A stretch of 15,771 nt of DNA from Candidatus Rifleibacteriota bacterium (GCA_029560455.1 JAKQKW010000070.1:1-15771); one strand, 5' to 3'. Counted from the stretch's first letter, positions 1 to 6,889 are shown. Numbers and translations: made by a program. The notes: generated by a model not told the origin, from the sequence alone.

Positions 1-1272
1 TCGATGCTGTTTACTGCCCTGATCCAGAGCAGCGGCGCTACCATCGGCCTTGTGGTTGTTTTCGCCAGCCAGAACCTGATCACTCTGCACGCTTCGATTC
101 CGCTGATTCTTGGCGCCCACACCGGAACCTGTATCACCGGCTGGATCGCCGCCATTGGCGCTTCTCCAGCAGCTAAAAAGACAGCACTGCTGAATATTCT
201 CTATAACCTTATCGGAACAGTGGTCTTCTTACCTTTCCTTTACGAAGGTTTAAGCTTCAGTACTTTTGTGCACTGGCTTACCGCGCCGTTCTCAACCTCG
301 GTTGCCCGCGAAGTGGCTAACGCTCACATGGTTTCAGCCATTCTCAAGATGATTGTCATGTTCCCATTCTACGACCGCATTGTCTGGTTGACCCACCTGA
401 TAATTCCAGAAGAAAAGGTTGAAGAAAGCGGTCGCTCAGTTCACACCAAATATCTCTCAGAAAGTCTTCTCAAGTCGCCAGAACTGGCGCTTGGCAATGT
501 TGCCCGCGAAATCTCGCGCATGGCCGGCCATGTTGAATACATGATGGAAAAAGTTCCTGAAATGATCTCTTATGGCCGTGAAGAAGTCATAAAAGAGGTC
601 GGCGTGCGTGAAGAGAAGGTCGATACCGCTCAATACGAAATCACCAAATATCTCTCAAGCCTGTCTGAAGAGTCTCTGACTGAAAATCAGACCTCGACGA
701 TGATGAAATACATGGCGATCATCAACGACCTCGAAGGGCAGGGCGACCTGATTCACAAAATCATCGTGCCGTTTGCAAGAGCCAAGGCCCGCGAAGAAAT
801 CAGGTTTTCAGAAGAAGGTTTCCGCGAACTGCTCAACATGTTCGACCGCGTTAACGAAAACTTCATGCTGATAATCAACGCTTTCGCCACCAACAATCTG
901 GAAACGGCCGAGCGGGTTCTCAAATCTGAGCGAACTTTTGAAGTGCTGATCAAGCGCCTGCGCACCGCGCACATGCGCCGCGTTTTCCAGCACAAGGTGC
1001 AGTCGATCGAAACCTCGACCCTGCACATGGACCTTCTGCAATGCTTCAAACGCATCAATCTGCATTCAATCGAAATCGCCAGAGCTATCGGCGGTGAATG
1101 GCTGGTGCAGAAAATGGCCGCCGAAGAAGAGGGCGAACGCCAGGTCAAGGCCGAACAGGAAGCCGAAGAAACCATGAAGCGGGTCGCCGCTCAGGTCGCT
1201 GCCGCCGAAGAAAAGGCTGCAAACGGCGCCAAAAAGTCAGAATCCCCATCTGAACCAAAATCAGAAAGTTGA
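1..1272 (+). CDS. Na/Pi cotransporter family protein with PhoU-like domain (5' partial)
   Basis: Inner-membrane sodium-dependent phosphate transporter-like protein, open at the left edge: the frame reads through base 1, so the ATG at base 4 need not be the start. Visible residues 6-12 carry the QSSGAT signature and residues 36-44 GAHTGTCIT, which match the second inverted repeat of the Na_Pi_cotrans family. The first repeat is therefore missing and probably lies upstream of the window. Hydrophobic segments run to about residue 130. Residues about 150-355 are helical and PhoU-like, a domain that in this family sits in the cytoplasm and is thought to control transport. Residues about 365-422 form a Glu/Ala/Lys-rich charged tail that looks disordered or coiled. 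The methyltransferase gene starts 7 bp after the stop, suggesting co-transcription. Family assignment is strong; substrate is inferred from the family. Confidence 0.88.
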   Translation, partial: SMLFTALIQSSGATIGLVVVFASQNLITLHASIPLILGAHTGTCITGWIAAIGASPAAKKTALLNILYNLIGTVVFLPFLYEGLSFSTFVHWLTAPFSTSVAREVANAHMVSAILKMIVMFPFYDRIVWLTHLIIPEEKVEESGRSVHTKYLSESLLKSPELALGNVAREISRMAGHVEYMMEKVPEMISYGREEVIKEVGVREEKVDTAQYEITKYLSSLSEESLTENQTSTMMKYMAIINDLEGQGDLIHKIIVPFARAKAREEIRFSEEGFRELLNMFDRVNENFMLIINAFATNNLETAERVLKSERTFEVLIKRLRTAHMRRVFQHKVQSIETSTLHMDLLQCFKRINLHSIEIARAIGGEWLVQKMAAEEEGERQVKAEQEAEETMKRVAAQVAAAEEKAANGAKKSESPSEPKSES

Positions 1273-1279
1273 GTCTGCA

Positions 1280-1822
1280 ATGAACGAACGCAGGTTCAAT
1301 GGTTTAATAGAAAAGCTTCGTAATCCTGAACGCCTCGAACGTTTGCAGATAGAGCGGGTTATGGCATACAGTCTGGCCGGTATCGAAGTGTCCAATGCCG
1401 TAGATGTCGGCACCGGCACCGGCGTTTTTGCCGAAGCTCTCGTAGAGCGGGGTATCAATGTTCGCGCGGTCGACTGTAACCCCGAATTCCTGCAGGTTGC
1501 CCGCGGTCTTGTGCCTGATGCCGAGTTTGTCGAAGCACCCGCCGAACAGCTGCCTTTTGCCGATAAAAGCTGCGACCTGGTGTTCATGGGGCATGTGCTG
1601 CATGAAACCGATGATGCCGAAAAAGCTCTGTGCGAAGCCTTCAGGGTCACGGCAAAACGACTTGCTATTCTTGAGTGGCCCTGTGTTGAACAGCCGGTAG
1701 GCCCGCCGCTCGATCACCGCATGCCGCTCGAAAAAATCAAAGAACTGGGGTTTGCTGCCGGCTTTTCACTCTGCGATGTCATTCAGCTGAAAATGATGCA
1801 GCTCATTATTTTTGATCGTTGA
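1280..1822 (+). CDS. class I SAM-dependent methyltransferase (UbiE/Methyltransf_11 type)
   Basis: A 180-residue protein with the class I methyltransferase core. Motif I is DVGTGTG at residues 42-48, which binds the methionine part of SAM. The acidic residue ending strand beta-2 is D65 (AVDCNP), expected to contact the ribose. A motif-II-like stretch follows (CDLVFMGHVLHETDD). The fold resembles the Methyltransf_11 group, which methylates small molecules, quinones or lipids, but nothing here identifies the acceptor. It is short for the group and has little C-terminal substrate lid. The start ATG lies 7 bp after the transporter stop, with only a weak purine-rich ribosome site overlapping the end of that gene, so translational coupling is likely. 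No link to phosphate transport is known to me. Confidence 0.85.
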   Translation: MNERRFNGLIEKLRNPERLERLQIERVMAYSLAGIEVSNAVDVGTGTGVFAEALVERGINVRAVDCNPEFLQVARGLVPDAEFVEAPAEQLPFADKSCDLVFMGHVLHETDDAEKALCEAFRVTAKRLAILEWPCVEQPVGPPLDHRMPLEKIKELGFAAGFSLCDVIQLKMMQLIIFDR

Positions 1823-1901
1823 AATTTTTTCGCCTTACAGCCACGCAGAGTTGCCGACCACGATTTCCTGTTTTCTGCTTTACTTCGCTATTTTAGAGGC
1901 T

Positions 1902-1931
1902 TTGCGCATACCGTTGCAATTGTGCTATAAA
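1902..1931 (+). promoter_or_regulatory. predicted sigma70-type promoter for the 64-residue ORF
   Basis: A TTGCGC element at 1902-1907 and TATAAA at 1926-1931 are separated by 18 bp. They lie 32 bp before the ATG at 1964, in the 141-bp gap after the methyltransferase gene. The -10 box is good and the -35 box is only half matched. The rest of that gap shows no gene or convincing hairpin. Confidence 0.45.
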
Positions 1932-1963
1932 AGGCCCTGATAAAAAAGCAGGAGACGTGGCAG

Positions 1964-2158
1964 ATGAATTCATCCGATATCGCCAGGGCGATAGATATTC
2001 ATGGTTTTCTCGACAGGCTCGAAAAAGACAGTTGCATTCAGAATTATTATAAAATCAACCATCTTTCACGGCAGCAGATTGACGCCCTTGCTGAACGCAT
2101 GGCAGAATCGCTGGTGAGCGAGCTTAAGGCGATGGGGCTGAGCATCGATTCACATTGA
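1964..2158 (+). CDS. small hypothetical protein (64 aa)
   Basis: A 64-residue ORF that I do not recognise. It starts at ATG 1964, with a good ribosome site (AGGAGA at 1950-1955, 8 bp spacing) and a plausible promoter just upstream, which together argue that it is real. The product has no cysteine pair, signal peptide or membrane segment except a lone Cys near residue 24. It is rich in charged and hydrophobic residues in a helical pattern (for example RQQIDALAERMAESL near residues 36-50), so it is probably a small cytoplasmic helical protein. It stands alone between the methyltransferase and HU genes and is followed by a GC-rich hairpin at 2171-2194. No function is offered. Confidence 0.6.
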   Translation: MNSSDIARAIDIHGFLDRLEKDSCIQNYYKINHLSRQQIDALAERMAESLVSELKAMGLSIDSH

Positions 2159-2230
2159 AAAAAATGACCGGGCCGGCAATTCCGACTGCCGGCCTGAAAG
2201 AAAAAGTAAAAAATTTTTTCGCGGAAAAAA
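2158..2230. other. hairpin plus A/T-tract region upstream of the HU gene
   Basis: A perfect 8-bp inverted repeat, GGCCGGCA (2171-2178) with TGCCGGCC (2187-2194), has an 8-base loop. On the + strand no T-run follows it directly. On the - strand it is followed by a run of seven T (complement of 2158-2164), so as a classical terminator it reads better leftward; on + it may only protect the 3' end of the small ORF mRNA. Next come an AT palindrome (2208-2219) and a TTTTTTC/GAAAAAA inverted repeat (2214-2220 with 2224-2230). The run of short A- and T-tracts could bend the DNA upstream of the HU promoter. Confidence 0.4.
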
Positions 2231-2308
2231 TAGCCGGAAACCAGCATCAACACCGAGAAGTTTTTGGGAAGAATGCAGGTCGGTTTCGCAAAATATGAAT
2301 TTTAGTAG

Positions 2309-2346
2309 TTGACCCACTTGTGCATCTTTGGAGTTATATGTATAAT
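2309..2346 (+). promoter_or_regulatory. predicted promoter region of the HU gene
   Basis: A perfect TATAAT -10 box at 2341-2346 is preceded 17 bp upstream by TTGTGC (2318-2323), a weak -35. A stronger TTGACC at 2309-2314 would pair with an overlapping weaker -10 (TTATAT, 2334-2339) at 19 bp. Either arrangement starts transcription about 25-35 bp before the GTG start of HU. Confidence 0.55.
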
Positions 2347-2378
2347 CACCTTTGACCAAATTTACCAGGAGGGTTTCC

Positions 2379-2675
2379 GTGAATAAATCAGAACTCGTAA
2401 AAGCTATCGCCAAAAAAGCAGACGTAACCAACGCCAACGCCCAGTCAGTACTCGAAGCATTTGTTGACGCCGTAAAGGCCGGCCTGAAAAAGGGCGACAA
2501 AGTACAGCTCATCGGCTTTGGTTCATTTGCTACCGTTAAGCGCGAAGCTCGCAAGGGTGTCAATCCCCAGACCAAAAAGCCCATCAAGATCGCAGCCAAA
2601 AAAGTTGCCAAGTTCATCCCCGGCAAAGAACTGAAAGATCTGGTAAACGGCACCGTTGCTAAAAAGAAAAAATAA
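2379..2675 (+). CDS. HU family DNA-binding protein
   Basis: Small nucleoid-associated histone-like protein of the HU/IHF family, which dimerises and bends DNA without strict sequence specificity. The 98 residues match the family length of about 90 plus a basic tail. GFGSF at residues 46-50 is the conserved turn before the beta arms. The arm carries VNPQTKKP with the DNA-intercalating proline at residue 63, and the end is lysine-rich (AKKKK). I place the start at GTG 2379 because AGGAGGG (2367-2373) sits 5 bp upstream and the protein then begins MNKSELV as in family members. A longer reading from TTG 2352 would add nine residues and bury the ribosome site. It has its own promoter and terminator, so it is probably monocistronic. 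HU versus IHF cannot be separated, but its solitary basic form favours HU. Confidence 0.95.
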   Translation: MNKSELVKAIAKKADVTNANAQSVLEAFVDAVKAGLKKGDKVQLIGFGSFATVKREARKGVNPQTKKPIKIAAKKVAKFIPGKELKDLVNGTVAKKKK

Positions 2676-2696
2676 TCTATTTTTTCTTTGAAAAAT

Positions 2697-2723
2697 GACC
2701 CGGTTCTGCCGGGTCTTTTTTTT
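2697..2723 (+). terminator. rho-independent terminator of the HU gene
   Basis: A perfect 7-bp stem GACCCGG/CCGGGTC (2697-2703 with 2709-2715) and a 5-base loop are followed at once by eight T (2716-2723). It lies 22 bp after the HU stop. An A-run before the stem would allow some leftward function too. Confidence 0.93.
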
Positions 2724-2742
2724 CGCCTGTTTATTATTGCGC

Positions 2743-2770
2743 TTGACAATCTTTTGTATTGAAATATATT
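2743..2770 (+). promoter_or_regulatory. predicted sigma70 promoter of the phosphatase-kinase operon
   Basis: A perfect TTGACA (2743-2748), a 16-bp spacer and TATATT (2765-2770) lie directly after the HU terminator. This is the best-matched promoter in the window and probably drives the genes from the PP2C phosphatase to 6390. Its position implies a transcript start near 2777. Confidence 0.75.
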
Positions 2771-2809
2771 TTCGGCTTGTTCTCAAATTTAGAGGTAAGT
2801 AGAGAGCCC

Positions 2810-3631
2810 TTGTTAATATCGAGCTTAACGCATACCGGTATGGTCAGGCATAATAACGAAGATTCATGCCTGGTTATCCCACCCTGGAGCAGCCTGGCCA
2901 TCAGGAAAGGCGCATGCCTGCTTGCGGTCGCTGATGGCATGGGTGGCCAGAACGCTGGCGAAGTAGCTTCAGGCCTTGCGGTCAGAGGTATTGCTGAATG
3001 GTTCGAAAACAACAGCTTCGAAAATTTTGCACCGCAGCTGATCGAAGAGATGTTCGCCACGGTCAACGCCACCGTCTGGAACCATGCCCAGGAAAACCCC
3101 GATACCAAGGGTATGGGCACCACAATGACCATGGTGGTGATAAAAGGCTCCCGTGCTATTATCGGCCATATCGGTGACTCGAGGCTTTATCGATTGCGCG
3201 GCGGAAAGCTCGAACAGCTGACGAACGATCATTCCCTGGTCGGCGAACAGGTCAGAATGGGCAAACTTACCCCTGAAGCAGCGCGGGTTCACCCAACCAG
3301 ACATATTCTCAGCCGGGTTATGGGTACCAGGCAGTTTGTTGTGCCTGACATTTTTGAAACAGAACTTCAATCTTCAGACGTATTATTGTTGTGCTCAGAT
3401 GGCCTGAGCGGAATGGTCGAAGATTTCCAGATCGAAGAGCTGTTGCAGAATACCGCGCCGGCGCGGGCGGCAAAGAAACTTATCGAAGCTGCCAATCGGG
3501 CTGGGGGTAAAGACAATTCTACTGTCGTGGTCGCGCAGATAGAAGAATTGCCGGTGGCATTTCCGGGTCTGTTTTCGTTCGCCCGGCTTGCCAAATTGCT
3601 GTTGAGTTATGGAAACGCGGGTTCGGTGTAG
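2810..3631 (+). CDS. PP2C family Ser/Thr protein phosphatase
   Basis: Metal-dependent (Mn/Mg) phosphatase of the PPM/PP2C family that removes phosphate from Ser/Thr residues, here most likely opposing the kinase encoded two genes downstream. From a start at TTG 2810 it has 273 residues and nearly only the catalytic domain. Seen motifs: VRHNNEDS (residues 12-19), ADGMGG with metal ligand D42, GMGTT, GDSRLYR with D123, LTNDHSLV, SDGLSG with D197, and KDNST with D235. All expected metal-binding aspartates are present, so it should be active. There is no clear membrane segment, so it is cytoplasmic. The longest reading opens at TTG 2759, inside the promoter, so it cannot be the start on that transcript. 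TTG 2810 with purine-rich AGAGGTAAG/AGAGAG upstream is my choice, though the ribosome site is imperfect. It is first in the operon. Confidence 0.93.
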   Translation: MLISSLTHTGMVRHNNEDSCLVIPPWSSLAIRKGACLLAVADGMGGQNAGEVASGLAVRGIAEWFENNSFENFAPQLIEEMFATVNATVWNHAQENPDTKGMGTTMTMVVIKGSRAIIGHIGDSRLYRLRGGKLEQLTNDHSLVGEQVRMGKLTPEAARVHPTRHILSRVMGTRQFVVPDIFETELQSSDVLLLCSDGLSGMVEDFQIEELLQNTAPARAAKKLIEAANRAGGKDNSTVVVAQIEELPVAFPGLFSFARLAKLLLSYGNAGSV

Positions 3632-3698
3632 AAAACTGTGGTAATTATTCTGATTTTAAAGTATATATAGTTAGTGAAATCTGGAGGTCAACTTTCAA

Positions 3699-4244
3699 AT
3701 GGACGGAACGCTACTCTTAATCGGTATCGCCATCGTAGTATTGATAGCAATAATTGTTTTTGTGCTCAGCGGCAAAGAAAAGCCGGTGGAGCCGCCCAAA
3801 AAGTCTCAACCAGAAGAAGAAAAGAAAGACCTCACTCACAAGAGGTTCAAGCAGGTTCTTTCGGGTGACGACCTGCAGAACAACATGAAGGCCGAAGAAG
3901 CCGAATTGCTGACCAAATACACCGCCGGCACCGGCGAAGGTATCAACGAAGTTGAAAAGCTTCTTGAAGGTGACCCGAACAATGTTGACCTGCTCGACTG
4001 GCTTGCGTTCATGTATTACAGCAATAACGACATCGACAAGGCCATTGCCACCTATAAACGTGCCCTGTCGATCAAGCCTGACAACGAAAATCAGCACTAC
4101 TATCTCGCCAACAGCTATTTTAAAAAGCAGATGATGGCCGAAGCCAAAAAGTCCTGGAGCGAAGTCATCAGAATCAAGCCCAATTCGAAGATTGCCAAAA
4201 ACGCACAGGAGCGTATTGATTTCCTCGCTTCTCAGGGCAAATAA
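3699..4244 (+). CDS. membrane-anchored TPR-repeat protein
   Basis: A 181-residue protein with one N-terminal transmembrane helix (about residues 4-24, with only an Asp before it) and then a soluble part, so the TPR domain may lie on either side of the inner membrane; orientation is not certain. A Lys/Glu/Pro-rich linker covers about residues 26-50. Two TPR motifs follow at about 97-130 and 131-164 (LAFMYYSNNDIDKAIATYKRAL, split here only by family logic, then YYLANSYFKK and WSEVIRIKPN), with helix-turn-helix spacing and the usual Ala/Tyr/Pro positions. TPRs bind peptides or partner proteins. Ribosome site GGAGG at 3683-3687 lies 11 bp from the ATG. It sits between phosphatase and kinase genes (67 bp and 21 bp gaps), suggesting a scaffold or substrate of that pair. 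Confidence 0.82.
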   Translation: MDGTLLLIGIAIVVLIAIIVFVLSGKEKPVEPPKKSQPEEEKKDLTHKRFKQVLSGDDLQNNMKAEEAELLTKYTAGTGEGINEVEKLLEGDPNNVDLLDWLAFMYYSNNDIDKAIATYKRALSIKPDNENQHYYLANSYFKKQMMAEAKKSWSEVIRIKPNSKIAKNAQERIDFLASQGK

Positions 4245-4265
4245 ATCCATAACTGAAAGGTCTCT

Positions 4266-5927
4266 ATGCCCATCGTTAATCCTCCAGAATTAACGAATTA
4301 CCACCTGCTTGATCTTATCGGCTGTGGTGGTATGGGTTCCGTTTATATTGGCTTCCAGCTTGATACCGACAAGATGGTGGCCATTAAACTTCTTGACCCC
4401 GAAGTTGCCAAAATCCCCCAGGTCCTGGTCCAGTTCAAACAGGAAGGGGATATTCTTAAAAATCTCAACCACCCCAATATTGTCAAATTCGTCGACCAGG
4501 GCTGCCAGAACGAGTTTCACTACCTGATCATGGATTACGTCAAGGGGCTTTCACTCGACAGTTTTCCGCTCGGGAATTCGATGACTACCATTGGCGTCAA
4601 GCAGACCCTCCCCTCCATGGAAGAATACCTCACGGTTTTCATCGGCTGCATGGATGCCCTCAACTACGTTCACAAAAAGGGTCTGGTACACCGCGACATC
4701 AAGCCGCACAATATTATTCTGCGCGGCAGCGAATACCAGCCATGTCTTATCGACTTCGGTATCGCCAAGTTCACCAGTCGCGATGATGATCTGAACATGA
4801 GCGCCGACGGCATGTTCACCGTTGCTTATGCCAGCCCCGAACAGCTGACCAACAAGCCGGTCGATCACCTTTCAGACCTGTTCTCATACGGCGTCGTGAT
4901 GTACGAAAAGCTTACCGGGCATCTGCCATTCAAAGGCAAGCGGGCGATGCAGGTATTTATCGAACAGACAAAATGGAATTTCCCGCCGCCGCGTCAGCTG
5001 AATCCGGCGATTCCGCAGAAACTTGAACAGATAGTTCTGAAGCTGCTCACGCGTGACCCGCAACAGCGCTATCCGACAGCTGAAATGGTGCAAGGTGAGC
5101 TTGAAAGATTGCTTGAAGTCACCAAGCAGGGGCGTGCCGGTCTCGGCATGAGCTCTATTGCCGGAGAAATCCGCGGTGTTCAGATTGCTCGCCGCGGGTT
5201 CAAGAAGCGTACGCTCAGTGAAGAACAGGCTCTTCTCAAGAGACAGCGCGCTGAGCTGGTCGAAACCCGCCAGCGTCTGAAGCTTGAAACTACCAAAGTC
5301 AGGCCCGATACCGAAAAGGTCGAAAGCCTGCAGATGCTTTGTCAGGCCCTGCAGGATGACTACGAAAGGCTCGAGGGTCAGATAAAAATGGCTCTTGGCT
5401 TCAAGAGTCAGCCGCTGGTCATCGATAAATTCAACGCTATCTTCAAGCTCGAAACCATCGCCTTCGAGAAGCGTGGCATTCCATTTACAATTAATACGAT
5501 CGAGCAGAAACTTGCCACAACCGATGGCGGCGACATTATTGTCGGCAATATGAATTTTACCGAAAGAGCCAAACGCTCGTTCTCTATCAATCGCAAAGAC
5601 TCTTTCCTTGCCTGGGATCACGCCAACTGGTTCTATGGAGCCTACGAGGAAAAGGATTTTCCGATTTTCCTGATGATCGGCGACAAGACCATGCCGCGTA
5701 GTCCGAATAGCTTCAAAGGCTTTTTCTGGCCGATCGAGTTCCTGATCGCGGTAAAGAAACTCGGCTGGACCGGTGTCTCGATCATCGAAACCTTCCGCGG
5801 CGTCGATCGCGGCGGCAACGCCGTGTTTGCAGAGCATAAAGAAACTATTCTTTTCTCCCAGTCTCTGTTTGACGAACTCGATAAAATTCTTGGCAAGATT
5901 CCGACCGCCGAAAAGAAACAACCATAA
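4266..5927 (+). CDS. Hanks-type Ser/Thr protein kinase with coiled coil and unrecognised C-terminal domain
   Basis: A 553-residue eukaryotic-like kinase. The catalytic domain spans about residues 12-280. It has the glycine loop IGCGGMGSV (18-26), ATP-anchoring K41 in VAIK, a candidate alpha-C glutamate at E60, the catalytic loop HRDIKPHN (142-149, D144), DFG at 163-165, and SPE in place of APE at 190-192. All key residues are intact, so an active kinase is expected. Residues about 317-375 are a charged heptad-rich coiled coil. Residues about 385-545 form a globular mixed domain (with NFTERAKRSF, AWDHANWFYGAY, FFWPIEFLIAV) that I do not recognise. Unlike PknB-type kinases it has no transmembrane or PASTA segment, so it is cytoplasmic. 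Ribosome site GAAAGG lies 5 bp before the ATG. The phosphatase two genes upstream is its likely counterpart. Confidence 0.93.
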   Translation: MPIVNPPELTNYHLLDLIGCGGMGSVYIGFQLDTDKMVAIKLLDPEVAKIPQVLVQFKQEGDILKNLNHPNIVKFVDQGCQNEFHYLIMDYVKGLSLDSFPLGNSMTTIGVKQTLPSMEEYLTVFIGCMDALNYVHKKGLVHRDIKPHNIILRGSEYQPCLIDFGIAKFTSRDDDLNMSADGMFTVAYASPEQLTNKPVDHLSDLFSYGVVMYEKLTGHLPFKGKRAMQVFIEQTKWNFPPPRQLNPAIPQKLEQIVLKLLTRDPQQRYPTAEMVQGELERLLEVTKQGRAGLGMSSIAGEIRGVQIARRGFKKRTLSEEQALLKRQRAELVETRQRLKLETTKVRPDTEKVESLQMLCQALQDDYERLEGQIKMALGFKSQPLVIDKFNAIFKLETIAFEKRGIPFTINTIEQKLATTDGGDIIVGNMNFTERAKRSFSINRKDSFLAWDHANWFYGAYEEKDFPIFLMIGDKTMPRSPNSFKGFFWPIEFLIAVKKLGWTGVSIIETFRGVDRGGNAVFAEHKETILFSQSLFDELDKILGKIPTAEKKQP

Positions 5928-5928
5928 A

Positions 5929-6390
5929 ATGGCCATGCAGATCAGCGAAAAATTGAAAGCCATCGCTCAGGCCTATCTGGCCCTCTCAGATGCCAACAAT
6001 GCCTTTAATTTTCAGGTTTCCGGCATCGAGGGGTTTCGCAATCTGATTGAACAGCGCAACCTTGTTGTTGAAGACCTCGATGTGCTCGGCGCTGATCTTA
6101 TTGCCACGCTGAACCAGAATTTCCAGGGGCATGGTTTTCCGTGCAGCAACCTGACAGAGGCAGTTCTTGCGGTTTCAATCCTCCTCCCGGAACTGGGCAG
6201 CGATTGTGATGCGGTCAAAGATGCTCTGCGTGCTCTGGTTGAGTCTGATGCCAGAGTCGAAAATGATCTGGCAAAATTACGCGATGACCTCAAGCTCGAA
6301 ATCGGGCGGGTCAGGCAGGGCGCCCGTGGCCTGCGCGGCTACCGTCAGACCGAAACCTTCGGCAGCTGCTTCATCAACAAGGTTAAGTGA
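5929..6390 (+). CDS. helical protein, possibly FlgN/FliT-like export chaperone
   Basis: A 153-residue protein starting at ATG 5929, one base after the kinase stop (TAA-A-ATG), so it is very likely translationally coupled to the kinase. A second in-frame ATG lies at 5935. It is almost wholly helical with no signal peptide or membrane segment. The C-terminal end, VRQGARGLRGYRQTE followed by SCFINK, recalls the ending of FlgN/FliT-type flagellar chaperones, in which a long helix is followed by a G-x-x-x-x-x-GY motif and a short tail. That similarity is a pattern match by eye, not a firm family call, and no flagellar gene is visible in the window. An alternative is a kinase-associated regulator or dimerisation partner. 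It ends the + strand operon, facing the YbaB gene. Confidence 0.7.
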   Translation: MAMQISEKLKAIAQAYLALSDANNAFNFQVSGIEGFRNLIEQRNLVVEDLDVLGADLIATLNQNFQGHGFPCSNLTEAVLAVSILLPELGSDCDAVKDALRALVESDARVENDLAKLRDDLKLEIGRVRQGARGLRGYRQTETFGSCFINKVK

Positions 6391-6425
6391 TACAGCTGTT
6401 GTCCTTCTGACTACAGCTCCTGATG

Positions 6426-6445
6426 CCCGGTAAAAATCTACCGGG
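6426..6445 (+). terminator. weak hairpin after the signalling operon
   Basis: A perfect 7-bp stem CCCGGTA/TACCGGG (6426-6432 with 6439-6445) with a 6-base loop lies 35 bp after the last + strand stop. Only TT follows it, so it is a poor intrinsic terminator alone. It may act with the stronger hairpin just downstream. Confidence 0.4.
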
Positions 6446-6466
6446 TTGATATGATTCAGAGGCATG

Positions 6467-6503
6467 AAAAAAGGGCTGTTTCATATCGCTATGCAACAGC
6501 CCT
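6467..6503 (-). terminator. rho-independent terminator of the leftward YbaB unit
   Basis: A 9-bp stem AGGGCTGTT/AACAGCCCT (6472-6480 with 6495-6503) contains an inner 4-bp stem (CATA/TATG) closing a tetraloop. On the - strand it is followed by six T (complement of 6467-6472). It lies 20 bp past the YbaB stop, in the convergent gap. Confidence 0.88.
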
Positions 6504-6522
6504 CTGTTATTAACTGAAAGTA

Positions 6523-6843
6523 TCAGAACATTCCCGGAATATTCATGCCGCCGGTAATCTCGCCCATTTCATTCTGGACCATTTCTTTTGATTTGGTGAG
6601 GCCGGCATTTACGGCCGAAAGCACCAGATCCTGAAGGGTTTCGACGTCGTCGGGGTCGACGGCTTCTTTGTTGATCTCAATTTTAACCATTTCCTGGGCG
6701 CCATTGAAAACGACTTTGATAATGCCGCCACCGACGGTTGCTTCGATGGTCTTGTCCTTGAGCTCGTCCTGAGCTTTCTGGATCTTTTCCTGCATTTTCT
6801 GAGCCTGGCGCATCAGGCCCTGCATATTGAATCCACCCTTCAT
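6523..6843 (-). CDS. YbaB/EbfC family nucleoid-associated protein
   Basis: A 106-residue protein of the YbaB/EbfC family, small dimeric proteins with a tweezer-like fold that bind DNA. Visible family marks: an N-terminal helix with QAQKMQEKIQKAQDEL, the central GGGIIKVVFNGAQEMVKIEI strand region, a DPDDVETLQDLVLSAVNAG segment, and a Gly/Met-rich tail (GGMNIPGMF). I chose the ATG at 6843 because AAGGAG sits about 7 bases upstream and the protein then has the usual length. Extending the frame upstream adds about 87 residues that overlap the giant gene in another frame and look like a shadow. In many bacteria this gene sits between dnaX and recR, neither of which is here. Instead it follows the giant surface gene by 46 bp on the same strand, with no clear promoter between. 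Confidence 0.93.
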   Translation of the reverse strand: MKGGFNMQGLMRQAQKMQEKIQKAQDELKDKTIEATVGGGIIKVVFNGAQEMVKIEINKEAVDPDDVETLQDLVLSAVNAGLTKSKEMVQNEMGEITGGMNIPGMF

Positions 6844-6889
6844 ATCGGTCTCCTTAAATGTTGAATTGTCTGAAAAGATAATAGCAGAA

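Noticed and set aside
808..1175. Two overlapping - strand frames opposite the transporter's PhoU-like region
   Set aside because: They have no motifs or ribosome sites and lie opposite a clear coding region.
2171..2194. Forward intrinsic terminator after the 64-residue ORF
   Set aside because: The stem is perfect but no T-run follows it on the + strand; the T-run lies on the leftward side.
4884..5963. A long - strand open frame (359 codons) opposite the kinase gene
   Set aside because: The + strand carries an intact kinase with all catalytic motifs. The antisense product shows no recognisable domain and begins beyond the kinase stop, so it is a shadow of codon bias.
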